Shown here piece after piece: positions 50,201 to 61,906 of a stretch of 64,000 nt of DNA (the first letter of the stretch is position 1; the number at the start of each line of letters is the position of its first letter). Position numbers and translations under genes: made by a program. Source of the stretch: Enoplosus armatus (Eukaryota; Chordata; Actinopteri; Centrarchiformes; Enoplosidae); assembly GCF_043641665.1 (NCBI RefSeq), contig NC_092197.1, positions 17,056,148-17,120,147 of the forward strand, read 5' to 3'. A model generated the notes under the pieces. The model was not told where the DNA came from and did no database searches. It worked only from the letters and a program-made list of their open reading frames with translations.

Positions 50201-53200
50201 ATGAGCCTTATTTTGGATTTCTCTGAATTGTACTGAGGAGTACTGTGACGAGGCACTGCTGGCTCTGCAGTTAACTGCAGTCAATTCAATTCAATTTTAT
50301 TTATATAGCGACAAATCACAACAAAAGTTATCTCATGACACTTTACAAATAGAGCAGGTCTGGTAGTCTTTATAATATTATTACAGAGTCCCAAGAGTTC
50401 CCACCATGAGCAAGCACTGTGCTAATCTGGGAGCAATCTGAACACTGTAGGTCAGCCAAATGTCAAGCCAAATACAGTAGATACAGTAGGTAGAGATCTC
50501 CACACATGGTGTCTGAGTGGGAACAGATTCAGTCTGAACATGCACCATACAAAGCAGTTCCCAAGACCCAATGTACAGTGGATGAGGGTGGCAAAGGCAA
50601 AAGGCAAAATAAGCATTTAGTGTTCAGTGGCCTATATCTGTTTAAAGCCACGATGTCTAGAATTTGAACATATCTGATTTTGCTGCCCCCCAGTGGCAGC
50701 ACCAAAAAAATACACTGTGAGAGAGCAATGCACACCGCACCCCCTGCACACATAGACTGCACCAGTTTTCACTGCAGTTGTCTCATTTTCTATAAACTAA
50801 AACGTAAGCTATCAGAATCATTGATGCTAAAGATGCTAAAATCACAAAAATATACTGAAAGGGGTTTTAATGGCAACATTTAATTGAGAACTTGGCTGTT
50901 TCCCCATATATTTCAAAAGAATGTTTTTGGGGCCAGTTTGTTTAGCCATCTTTATCGTGTAACAATAACAGTTACTGCTTGTTTTGAAAGTAAGTTTAAC
51001 AGTGAAAATGCTGATTAGAAAGCGTACACTAAGCTCCCAACTGTGTGGGCAGGTTCTCTGAAAACTGGGTGTTGTAAGCTCTGAAAAAACAGTCTGCAAT
51101 ACGAGTGCACCCGCAAACGTTTCAAAATAAAGATTTGCCCTTTCGAAACTCTTTTTTTAAGTGCTTGTCCTTACTGTAATCAACCGTGCCTAGGTGAGCA
51201 GGTGGCAGTGTTTCGGGGCCAGGATGGGAAGGCCTACGTGATGGATGCTTACTGCCCTCACCTGGGTGCCAACCTGGCTGTCGGAGGACGGGTGGTGGGG
51301 AACTGCATAGAGTGCCCGTTTCATGGATGGCAGTTTCGAGGGAACGATGGCAAGTGTGTGAGGATCCCCTATGCAGAAAAAGGTATGAACTGAAGGTGGT
51401 GTCCAATGACTTTTTATTCTACAAAAAGTATGTGACATGATTACTGGCAATATTATCATGTCTCAGTGATATGGTATCTTTACAATTTAAAGACTAATAA
51501 TTTACAATGAACAAAAAATGCACATCATTGGACCCTTTCACACACATTACTTTTATGTCTGCTACTGTTTCTAATAAAAAAAAGACAGACAGAAGCTGTA
51601 ACATTCATTAAATTCCATTGTATGAATCCTTTGAATGGATCTTGATATTGATATTGTTCTTTGAGCCTCATTGGCAAAGTGCAAAGTTTGTCCTGAGGGT
51701 GGTGCGACAGGATATCCTGTGACATGTGTCTAATGTACATGGTAAATGAATATATATATAATTATATATGATGGAGTGCCCCTAATAGAGATGTTCCTCC
51801 TCTGGGGAGCATGAATACGTTCAGTTAATAAAATGACTTTAGATTATGGTACTCAGTCATTCAGTCATTTGTTATGGTGTTCAAAGATTAAATTAACTTC
51901 CGTTGTCTTACCATAAGTCAATAGACCAGCATTGTTAGTTTATGTTAGTACATAGTGGTGACGCTGAATATCAGTGGACTGTCAAAATAAAATCAACCCA
52001 CTTCCCTGTATGCATGTTGACTAAAGAAACTGTACGATCCGGATCTGGGTTTCAGTCAGTTTTTTGTCATTCAGTGCCAGAGTTCGCCACGGCGCGTTGC
52101 TGGCCCAGCTGCGAGGTCAACGGCCAGATCCTGGTTTGGTTTCACTGTGATGGAGAAGAGCCTCAGTGGACCGTCCCGGAGCAGCAGGAAATTACAAAGG
52201 GCGAGTGGGTCTATCGGGGGAGAACTGAACATTTTATCAGCGCTCACATAGAGGTAGGTGGTATGTGTTTTTACGTATGCAGCATGGATATGTTTTGTTT
52301 GAAGATAAAAAAACAAACTTACCAACACAATCACGAGAGTGTGTCACGGTGACTGCTCCTCTTTGTAGGAGATTCCTGAAAATGCGGGAGACATCGCTCA
52401 CCTCGCTCACCTGCACACGCCGGGCATTGTCAGCGGAGTGGATCTGCGTTACACCAACAGCAAAACCTGGGAATTTTTGCGGCACGACTGGAAGGTGAGG
52501 TTTTTTCATAGATGGCAAACGTGATGGTGCTTTTACTATCCTCGAAGGTCACAGGATGCCAAATCAGTCCAAATTTGTCAAAAACACACTCTTAACTTAC
52601 TGTTTTGTCATAACCATGACAGCGGTGGGGCTCTAGCGATGGTAACGCCAGTCAGTCGCTCCACCACTTTGGTCAAGAATTAAATAAATATCTGAGCTTG
52701 CTTGTTAATATTTCACTTTCAAGCACTGTTGAACTTATGGTACAGGTTTCATTTCATCTTCTTACAGGTTTAACTGCAGGTTTCATCTTGAAACATTATT
52801 TTCTGACTTTACTATAGACAATGATCAAACAGTGTTTTTGGAAATGTTTGGACTTTTGGAACCTAATTATCTAAAAGGTGCTCATTAAAGCAAAAAAACT
52901 TTCTTTTTAATGACATTTAATGGTATTTTGATTTTAGATGGTAAATAATATATTTATTTTGGAAGGATGAAGTATTACTGAACAGTGTATTCCAGTGTCT
53001 GAATGCCACTGTATGTACTTTTTGAGTGTGTGTGTTTATTCAAGGTTCAGTGGGAACCAGAGTCAGAGCCCAACAAGCATTGCTCTCAGATGTTGGTGAA
53101 ACATGCGCTTACTGTGTTTGGACGCCACTGGCCTCTGCTGGATGTTCATGTTGTGGCCAGACAGGTACAGTAAAGTTCCAAGCAGGAATGCAGTTTGTAC

Positions 53201-55081
53201 AGAATTTCCTGTGCTTGATTTGTGAATTATATTGACAGCATAATCAATAATGGAATCAATCAATCAATGCATAAAAACACATAACAGGTATTTTAATGTT
53301 GTGATTATTCACGTGACTGTACATATTTTCAAGATATGAATATACAGCTCGCAGTTATCATACACTTGTCTGTGTTTCAGGTGGGTCCGGGGCTGGTGTT
53401 TCTGCTGTTTGACCACAGTTTCTTGGGCCGGGGTGTCATCATGCACACTGTGACTCCAGTGGAGCCTCTGTTGCAGTGTGTCTCTCACACCATCTTCTAT
53501 CAGTCTAATATCCCACCACTGGTGCCCAAATTCATCCTCAGAGCAGAGTGCATTCAGGTGCAGCACACACTTACCTTCTGCTGTGACATATTGTCAAATC
53601 TGTTTTCAGAGTTTGTGCCGCTGCGTCCGAGACAGAAGTCTGGACTGAATCCACTGTGATATCTGGAAAGAAATTTAAATTGTTTAAGCTCCACTAATCA
53701 ATCTTTTTATCGTAACAATGCATCAAACGACGACTTGTTTTGTGAAATGACTCACTAGCAGTGATAAACCCACAGAATTATCACCAATTGTGCAGCTTTA
53801 TGGCGCTTTTTAGCCTCTTTTAGCTCATAGTTTTGGTTTAACAATACATTTACTGTATGGTTCAGTGTCAGCACTCTCGTCAACCTGGCTTCCAGCAGCA
53901 GCAGGCTGATATATATTAAAGTATTTGGGAATATACATCAAGACTTACAAAGTACTACTGGTACGTTTATAATTCAGAATTGCTCTAATGTGAAGAGCTC
54001 ATTGTGTGCCTCCCACTCTCCCCTTTGGTTGAATTCTGCCTCCTCATTGCCACCCGAACTAACACCACACAGTCACAGAAAAGGTGTCAATAGCCCTCAT
54101 TAAGCTTGATAATTAACTGTGTCGTGAAGTGAAAAAACACAGTCACTGATTTAACAAAAAGGAAATGGTGATGGGTGGGTACCCACTGAAACTGCCTAAA
54201 GGATCAGTTAGATTTACAAGATAAACAGTTTGATTCATTTGACTAAAATGCTGCACCAAGGTCCTCTGTGACCCCTTAAAAAGTGTTATCTGAATCAGTG
54301 GTTGGACTGGAATACTAATATATACAATGTAACCTATATGAAGAGTTTACCAGTACCAAAACAATGTTTTTTTTCTATACCTTTGAGACATATAAACACG
54401 TTGTTCTACAAAACAAAATAATGTTAACTGCTACTTAAAAACAAATAACCTTACAAGAACTTTACCTAAATTAAATAGTCTAAAACCACCAGAATTTTTA
54501 AATTATTCTACCATTTTGTGTCTCCGTGTGACATTAACACAAAGAAACTCAATTTTAGAGGACATTTCAAGAGGCCGAGTTGGAGTGTGTGGACTGAAAT
54601 GCCAAATCTCTGCAGCTGATGGAGTAACAGTGGAGTGACATTTAATCATCAACACTTCACACAGAAATCCCTGCTGATAAATTATAATCTGCAACGGGAC
54701 AGTAGAAAATACATGCCACCAACTATGCCTGATTATCAAGTGCTCAGGGGAAGTAAACGAGAGGAAGTGCTGAGCGTAAAAACAACTAACCCTATAATAT
54801 ATCATGTTTGTTAACGTAAATGAATATTCATACTTACTCCGTGTTTGTCGCGGCTTTTTGAAATTGTGGTGTACAGGTCTGTCCAATGACCGTCTCCGGC
54901 CCTCTTTTTTTGTGTCTAGTTTGAGCGGGACGTGATGATCTGGAACAATAAGAAGTACGTCTCCAAGCCTCTCCTCGTGAAGGAAGATTCAGCCATCCAG
55001 AAGCACAGGCGCTGGTTCAGTCAGTTCTACAGCGAGAACAGCCCGCGGCTGCAATACCAACGCGACACTTTAGACTTCTGA
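47289..55081 (+). CDS. nvd: Rieske oxygenase, cholesterol 7-desaturase family (Neverland/DAF-36)
   Basis: Members of this family introduce the 7,8 double bond into cholesterol, the first step to ecdysteroids in insects and dafachronic acids in nematodes; non-mammalian vertebrates also carry it. Exons: 47289-47709, 51194-51382, 52075-52253, 52369-52494, 53045-53164, 53381-53557 and 54920-55081; 457 residues. The N-terminus has two hydrophobic, probably membrane-inserted stretches (about 9-27 and 45-70), then [10 protein letters not shown]. The Rieske [2Fe-2S] ligands are C161-P-H163 and C181-P-F-H184 (CPHLGAN and CPFHGW). The mononuclear iron site fits E/D-x3-D-x2-H-x4-H exactly: E267, D271, H274 and H279 in [13 protein letters not shown]. 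The tail ends [12 protein letters not shown] and QYQRDTLDF. All junctions are GT..AG and phase-consistent, with no damage. The second ATG at codon 6 is also possible. The vertebrate substrate is not known from sequence. Confidence 0.93.
49469..49634. mobile_element. Foldback element (palindromic MITE-like) in nvd intron 1
   Basis: The left arm AATCCCAACTCAAGGTCCAC and the right arm, read inverted, are the same 20 bases, and the pairing continues inward with few mismatches through TTTTCCAG-GCTTTCA. An inner pair GATGGAGTT / AACTCCATC closes the loop. The whole 166-bp unit can therefore fold on itself. It has no coding capacity. Confidence 0.7.
50283..50430 (-). mobile_element. L2-like LINE/SINE 3' tail fragment in nvd intron 1
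   Basis: TCAATTCAATTCAATTTTATTTATATAGCG reads on the minus strand as the CGCTATATAAATAAAATTGA tail with short tandem repeats typical of fish L2-type retroposons; AAGTTATCTCATGACACTTTAC is the associated subterminal sequence. The 5' limit is uncertain. Confidence 0.65.
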
Positions 55082-55641
55082 CCTCCAAGAAACTACAGGA
55101 GGAGAGATCAGCGGAGAAGATGTCAGGTCAGGGCTGACATTAATCAGAGGTCTCAGAGGAGGGAGTCCAGGATTGATTCTTATCTGGCACATATGGCTGG
55201 GTGCTTTTTTTGAAAGCCTGCACCTTACGTTACATTTTATAACCTCCTTTTGTTAGTCTTATTTAAGTGGATGATGTAACTTTCCAGCTTTATATGTATG
55301 CAAGTGCCTACAGCTGTCATGTCGGCTGGTTGAACTGGTATATCGGAGTGGATTCAGCCCACAAATGTGAGATTTTGAGGAACCAGTGCTAACACCATAA
55401 CGGCCTTGTTGTAACGCTGACAAGACCATTAGACTGTCAACGCCATTTTATTCTGCAAAATGTGAATAATTACATATACTGTGATACATATGGATATAAC
55501 CAGTCTTATTCTTGAGCAATCTTGGAACCCATCAGTTATCGTCTGATAACAATTTAGCCTCTGGGGCAACGACCAATGTTTCGGGGCTTCCGGTGGAACG
55601 GATATTCGGATAACAGACATCCAGGTCATTTAAAAAAAGCT

Positions 55642-55647
55642 AATAAA
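55642..55647 (+). terminator. nvd: Possible polyadenylation signal of nvd
   Basis: AATAAA about 560 nt past the stop codon at 55081; it is the first clear canonical signal downstream. Use is inferred. Confidence 0.35.
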
Positions 55648-55659
55648 AATCAAATGGCT

Positions 55660-57530
55660 AGGGTGCGGAGATTGATGAAATGCTAAATCGTCGTCAGACG
55701 CTAGCCGATGGGTTCCGAGATTGCTTTTCAAACATTGCGTTCAGCCTCTTTTGCTCTCCACACGGACCGTTTACCTGCGTGAATCAAAGCCCGCTCAGAC
55801 ATGATTGGTCAGTACTGCTCGGACTACAAACAGACTACAAATGGAAACCAGAACGCTGACTACAGATTCTGCATTCATATGCAGATATCTGTTTATAGAG
55901 ATGAGTGCTTGAGTGACTGTTTCAGCTGTTTGATATGGGTTAATATAAACCACCTGCCTCTCGTTTGAGTTCAGCGAGAAGGCTTTTTCCTCTGCAGTAT
56001 GTCTCACTGTCTCACACTATGATCAGGTTCTTTCTCACTTTGGATTTATCTGTGTTAGAAAATATGAATCTGGCCTTCCAAACTGTAAGTTTAAATCTTT
56101 AACGTGTGTTCAAACTGTGTAATGCCTCAGCCGCAGGTATAATGGCAAGTGTGTTTGTTCTCTGGTTGATATCTCGGGTTCCGCAACAGCCAGCTGATAG
56201 TGATTTTCTAGTCACAGCAGTGTGCAATGACAACTTACAGCTCACCAATTGTTTTAGACTTATCTCGCAGCTGTAACTGTGAAACTTTGAAACCAGGAAG
56301 AGATTAAGAATTAAAAAGATTTGGGGTAGTAGTAATGACTACATGCTTATTATGAGTTACAGTGAGGACTGAAGAAACTGTTCAGCAGCACCGATGGATA
56401 AATGTTTGGAACAAACAAAATGCAACATGATTACGTGTAAGCTGCCCCCCCCCCCCCGCTTTCAGTCTTTATGCTAAGCTAGGCTAACTATGTCCTGACT
56501 CTCGCTGACTCTGATCTCCCTTTCATGAAGAAAATGTTGAACTATTCGTGCGTACTGTCAGTTTGATAATCTGGCATAGATGGAGACAAATGATGAAGTG
56601 GTCCTGTGATTGTGACAGATGAGGACCTGTGTTCTGAATTTGTAACATACAAGAAAATGTTTGATCCAAATCGGAAAGCATTAAAGAAAATGTCTTTTCT
56701 CTTCACTTTAACCAAACGAGACACTGAGCCTGAAATAAAGATGGGCTTTTGCAATTACGTGTCGACAGCTGCACCCTGTGCATCTATAGCAACATTGTTA
56801 CTTTAAATCTTTTCCCCCGGAGAGGGATTCATGTCAATATGTAAGAGTAAGAGTTTTTATTTCACAGTTTGCCTGTCTGGTCCATATCCCATTACTGCTC
56901 CAGCAGCAATATGCACTTTACACACTTCTTTTTGTTTATGTACTCCCAGCGCACATTGTCGACTGACTTAATCTCTGATGACTCAAGTGCTGTGAGGCTT
57001 TATCAAATGCTACTGTGCCTGCTTGGAAATGTGACAAAAGTATAAAAGCAATAATCTCCAGTTGCCTGTGGTGATGGCGCTGGTTATGTGGGATTGTGAC
57101 TTTGCGTTTGATGATCACAAGAAGAGCGAAGATACAGTTCAAAGCTATGTCAAAAAGCACAACACTTGCTCATGAATATCACACGAGCTCTGTCTGTTTC
57201 TTCTCAATATTAAAATGTATTTTTGCAGTTGTCATCTACAGATATGATGTTCATTTAAAAGTGCAGAATGAATCTGTCTGCTCGGGCTCTAATGTGTTTG
57301 CTCATGCATTTCTGAACTGGCGAAAGCTTTCCGTTGCACTGAATACGTTAGCGGGTTAAATTGAGTGGAACAGTGAAATGTTCAGTGTGCTACTTGGCCA
57401 GTGGCACTTCTCTGAGGCTCATGTTACTGCCTGGAACTGCTTATCCGTCAATGTGCTTATCATATCTGGGTTTATGTTGTGTTTGTTATACTGAAGCATT
57501 ACATTAAAAGTTTGCCCAGTTGCGCTTTGT
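55660..57530. other. nvd-RING gene spacer
   Basis: No exon is recognised. A C run followed by TTTCAGTCTTTATGCTAAGCTAGGCTAAC (about 56446-56490) is a fragment of a very common fish repeat. The right end holds the RING gene promoter with a CACGTG box at 57551-57556 and a tandem CGTGATCT/CGTGATCT word. Confidence 0.5.
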
Positions 57531-57673
57531 GCGGGAAGGACGTAACCTGACACGTGATCTCGTGATCTCGCGGTGTCTCGTCGTCTCGAAGAAAAAGAAG
57601 GAGAGGAAGCATATTGAGCCCGTTAGGTCTGCGTTAGGTGTTGAACATACAGAAAGCACAAAACACTTTTGTA

Positions 57674-58447
57674 ATGAATGGGGCGGTGATTGAGGAGGAA
57701 GGCGACGAAAAGCTCCGGCCCGATACACAACCAGGGCGGGATGAAGAGCATGAGGATGACTCAGTCATGCAGCACCCTCTGCTTCAACATCAGGACGGCT
57801 GTGACGAGAATCACAGAGCAGACAGGCAAACAGCGACAGATGGGGCGGACGGAAAGACATCTGTTCCACAAGAGCCGGAGCGGGCTGGCAGGGATCAGCC
57901 CGGCTGCAGCGGCAGTGTCGGGAGTTCGTGCAGCGACAGCGGCCGGCACGAGTGTCCCATCTGCAGCGAGCTGTTCGACTCGGGAGATCACCGCAAGGCC
58001 TCACTCAACTGCAACCACACACTGTGCCACCAATGCATAGACGGCATCATGAAGCGGGCCGAGGGCCCGGGCCGACTGCAGTGTCCCTTCTGTCGGCAGA
58101 CCACCCCGTTCCTGCAGTGGGAGATCAGACGGCTGCAGGAGGAGTCGTACAGTAACCGCGTTTATGAGCCCGGACCGGCCCCCGCCGTCAGTCCTGGCCC
58201 TGAACTCCAGTCCGCCCCAGCTTCGCTGCTGTGCTGCTGTGCTCGGGGGAGGCAGCTGGAGACGAGCGCACACGGGGACGTGTGTGGATGCTGCCGCCGC
58301 CCCTCCGGACTGAGGCGGAGGCAGCTCCTCGTCCTCTGCCTCTCTGTCCTTGTGCTGCTCTTCCTGGTGATGCTGCTGCTCTTGATCATCTACGTCGTTC
58401 TTCCTCACATATTTATGATTGTGTATTTCAGTGGTGGCTTGAGTTAA
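57674..58447 (+). CDS. Membrane-anchored RING-finger E3 ligase, RNF183/RNF223-like
   Basis: A single uninterrupted exon encodes 257 residues. The first 90 residues are acidic, polar and probably disordered. A C3HC4 RING follows: C94-P-I-C97, C113-x-H115, C118, C121, C137 and C140 (CPIC, LNCNHTLCHQC, CPFC). RINGs of this form bind an E2 enzyme and transfer ubiquitin. After a proline-rich and then cysteine-rich linker (LLCCCA, CGCC) comes a basic stop (RRR) and a hydrophobic helix at about 218-243 with a further hydrophobic tail to 253, so the protein should be tail-anchored in the endomembrane system with the RING in the cytosol. Small intronless genes with RING then C-terminal membrane helix are characteristic of the RNF183/186/223/225 group, but the precise orthologue cannot be named by eye. 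The ATG at 57674 is the first in frame; upstream in-frame codons lack an ATG. Confidence 0.85.
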   Translation: MNGAVIEEEGDEKLRPDTQPGRDEEHEDDSVMQHPLLQHQDGCDENHRADRQTATDGADGKTSVPQEPERAGRDQPGCSGSVGSSCSDSGRHECPICSELFDSGDHRKASLNCNHTLCHQCIDGIMKRAEGPGRLQCPFCRQTTPFLQWEIRRLQEESYSNRVYEPGPAPAVSPGPELQSAPASLLCCCARGRQLETSAHGDVCGCCRRPSGLRRRQLLVLCLSVLVLLFLVMLLLLIIYVVLPHIFMIVYFSGGLS

Positions 58448-60534
58448 CTGCCTGCTCACTATTGTAATACCGATACAAATGAGTGACAGTTGGGGAAATA
58501 CTAACATCTGCAGCAGGGAACATACAGTAAAGCTTTGAGGAATAAGAGAGGTTTATTTGAGGTTTTTCCCCCTCAGACAGTTACTCTGCAATGTCAAATG
58601 TCATTTATACTCTCATCTTTCATTTCACCTTTGGCCTCGGTAAGAAGGCCTGTATAGCAGTCTTTTACTATGCAGTATAATCGGGGGAAAAGTCCAGTTT
58701 GGAGTCGGCACAAGCTAAATTGACGGCTATATGCGATGATTCGCAGGTGCACGTGAATAATTAGTGCTCAACATTCTAAATGTATGTGAAAAAAGTAATT
58801 CAGCAGCAAGAAGTTCATTGTACGACATTTCTAAAATGTCTCTAAAACTGAAAGGATCCAGTCTCTTTATCGACTTGTTAACCGCTGACTTTTGTTTCCT
58901 TTGAAGAGTGAGTGCCGCAGCCTTGTAGGATCGGGTGCCACAGATAAACGGAGGTTTGACTTTGGATCAAAACTCTTCATATCTTTCTGGGTCTCGTCTT
59001 GACCTACTTCTCATCAGAACAGCTCAGATGCTCTCTGCTGTTACTGCGGCATATTCTTGGCAACAAAAGCCCAGCTTGATCTCCTTTCATGGTGCACATG
59101 AGGGAGACTTGGCCCCACAATTTAATCCTTTATATCCATGTTAGTCATTCAAAGGGACAAAGAGAGTGAGAGCAATGATGAAAACTGGAAGTGAAGCCCC
59201 TATTTGTTGCTTCCTGTTTTTAATTTGCTGTTGACTTGCACCTTTAAGTTTGTTACTCTGTATTTGTGCTATGAAACAGATACATAAACACTCGTAAGGA
59301 CTAGATTTCTGTTTTTGGTTTAAAGTTGTTGTTTTTTATTAATTGAGTGGGAACCTGTAATGATTCTGCTTAGGGGCATCCTGGTACCCTAATGATCTAA
59401 GACATGCACTACATAACCACAACATCTCCAGTTTGAATCCAGCCTTTGAACAGGATGATTGTGTCTGTAAATCCTCTGTAATAGCATGTACACCTGTTTT
59501 CCTGGATGGATTCCTAATTCTCTCCTGACTCGGTGGACTATCTCAATTGCTGAAACATGAAGTCGGAGCTAGCAGGCCTCTCGAATGTGAAACGAAAAAT
59601 TGATCCATATTGATCAGGCCTGCAGCCCCCCACAAGGCTTTGCAGCATGCTAGGGGCGAAGCTGGAATCTAAAATCCAGAAGAGTCATTGTGTGTCTCTG
59701 CAGCATGAATACTTCAGCTCGGCATCAGGACGAGCAAGCACCGAGGTTGCTCACACGTCTATAATTCATGTGAGGACTTCACACTACATGAGAAACACAT
59801 CAGATAGGCAGGCATCCATCTGCAGATGACTCATTGAGGCAATCCATTTCCAAGACTTCATGCAGCTCTGTTTATGTGAAAGTGCTGGAAGAGCATGACC
59901 TGCTTTTTGCTCCCTGCTTCAATCAGGTGATGTGGGCTCCATGGCAGAGGCGTCCAACAACTGTGGACATCGGCTCCGTGCAAAATGCTCCTCACATATC
60001 ATTTATAGTGCACTTCTTCACAACATTCAACTTTGACATGTTCAGGTCAGAGCAAATGTGTTGTGAAAAATGCTGTCATCTTGACGCAAAGAGCTGAAGA
60101 TACGCTGTCTGCAGACAAACGCGCTGCTGTCATGCTAAGCATGCTAAGCTAAGGCATGTTGACGTTCAAGTGTGGCAAGTGCCATTCTTTCCTCCCCTTC
60201 ACCACCATTTTGTATTTCATATATGGGTGGTTCTTCAATTAAATGCACTTTTAACCACTTTAAATCATGAAAACATGAAGTGAAATAACTTTAGTCTCTT
60301 TCAGCTTTTCATTTTGTCCTGATTAAGATACAACCACAGGTTTGATCATCTCCAAGGACATTTAGATATTTTAAGGCCTTTTTAGTGATACCAAAGCAAA
60401 ATGCCATCACCATGGCAACATCAAAAGCTAGCTAGCTAAAAAGGCTGGAGGACAGTGTGTGTTTAGGTTACAGTATTTCTAGTTAAGCCAGCTAGCCACA
60501 CAGTCCTCTTGATTGTTCCACTGATGTTACACGT

Positions 60535-60536
<2 letters not shown>

Positions 60537-60577
<41 letters not shown>
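60537..60577. repeat. (CA)n microsatellite
   Basis: About 20 CA units without interruption. Confidence 0.95.
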
Positions 60578-60580
<3 letters not shown>

Positions 60581-61493
60581 CCTGGTCCAATCACTGCTCT
60601 GGACCTGCCCAAGTCATTACCATATCAGCATTCGGGAAAATTGGACTGTGTTGACGAAAATGGGAAATGTTGCATGAGGCAAATCGAGTGCTGCAGGGAT
60701 GACGTATTTTTGTAGGCAGACCCGGAAGTTAGCATCACCCTGGCTCCCTCGACAAAAAGCCAATGGGATTTTACTCACACGTTTTGTTCAGCAAGATAAT
60801 CTTCAATAATGAACACCACTTGTATGATTTTTGAAGCGGTCGAATTACTTCAACGTCACCACCACTTAACTTTTAAGAGAATATAGATAGATATAGATAA
60901 ATAGCCAGATAGATATAGAGTATAAACAGGCTGTAAATAGTGAGTAGATGACTTTATGTTAATGTCCATGACAACCACTGTTGTCTCATTTAGCCACTTG
61001 CTAGGAACCGCCTTTTTTAAGACACGTAAAAGCTTCAAAATTCACGAGTGCGGTATCTACTGATGTATTTTGTGTCGTCAGTTTGTTTTAACCACAGACC
61101 TTATTTCAAGCATCTAGCCAAAAGCCCCTTGACTTCCAGACGAGGGAACCGAAAGTGTAGAAATGCTGACTAATTTCCGGGTTTTAGGACTCATTCCTGC
61201 AGCACTCTATAGGGAACAGATAAACAAAGTTTTATTTATTTTCTCAACTGATTGGAGGTTAAAGGACAAGTGTTAAACTATATATTTCTCTGTACATTCC
61301 ATTTTAAATATTGAACCAACTATATTATTTATTGTTAAATTTTTGTACATTGTACAATTTTAGGTACATTTTGTCAGTTTAATTGCTCCATACGTTGTGA
61401 CATGAAAGCATTTTACCAAAATGATTTCATAGCAGTGCCTCTCAATTTGTATATTCTCTCTTAAAGTTTGTTTATTTTCAAATACATTTTAAA

Positions 61494-61555
61494 TGTACTT
61501 TGAAACTGCCTCTGTGTATGAATTGTGCTATTCAAATAAATGTGCCTTGCCTGAA
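61494..61555 (+). mobile_element. L2-like LINE 3' tail fragment
   Basis: CTTTGAAACTGCCTCTGTG, then GAATTGTGCTATTCAAATAAA and a short TGCCTTGCCTG tail, matches the 3' terminal pattern of fish L2-type elements (GTGCTATAxAAATAAA plus short tandem tail). The upstream limit is unknown and no reverse-transcriptase motif was found. Confidence 0.5.
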
Positions 61556-61865
61556 AAGAATATTTTCCAATCAAATATACCGCGTGATGACATTGACTGT
61601 GTTAAGTAATGAGAAGCTGTTTTAACCTAAACAACAGCAGTTTTAAAACACACACACGTACACATGTGAATGTCTCTCTTCTAGCCCTGCAGAAGACTGG
61701 GAGTGGTGTGTGAGGCTGTATTACTTCTGTGTGGGCGGACGACTCAAAGCGTGAACTCAAGAGTGTGTCCATGTGTGTGTGTGTGTGTGTACGTCTCAGT
61801 GTGGATTAGCGTGTATGTGTGAATACTTAGGTTTAAAAGCCTGCTATGATCTTTGTGTGCCAGGC

Positions 61866-61870
<5 letters not shown>

Positions 61871-61904
<34 letters not shown>
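61871..61904. repeat. (GT)n microsatellite
   Basis: Seventeen GT units; a shorter GT run is about 80 bp upstream at 61773-61790. Confidence 0.95.

Positions 61905-61906
<2 letters not shown>

Noticed and set aside
58001..58507. 168-codon minus-strand frame opposite the RING gene
   Set aside because: Shadow of the GC-rich RING coding sequence; the plus frame has a complete RING and membrane helix.
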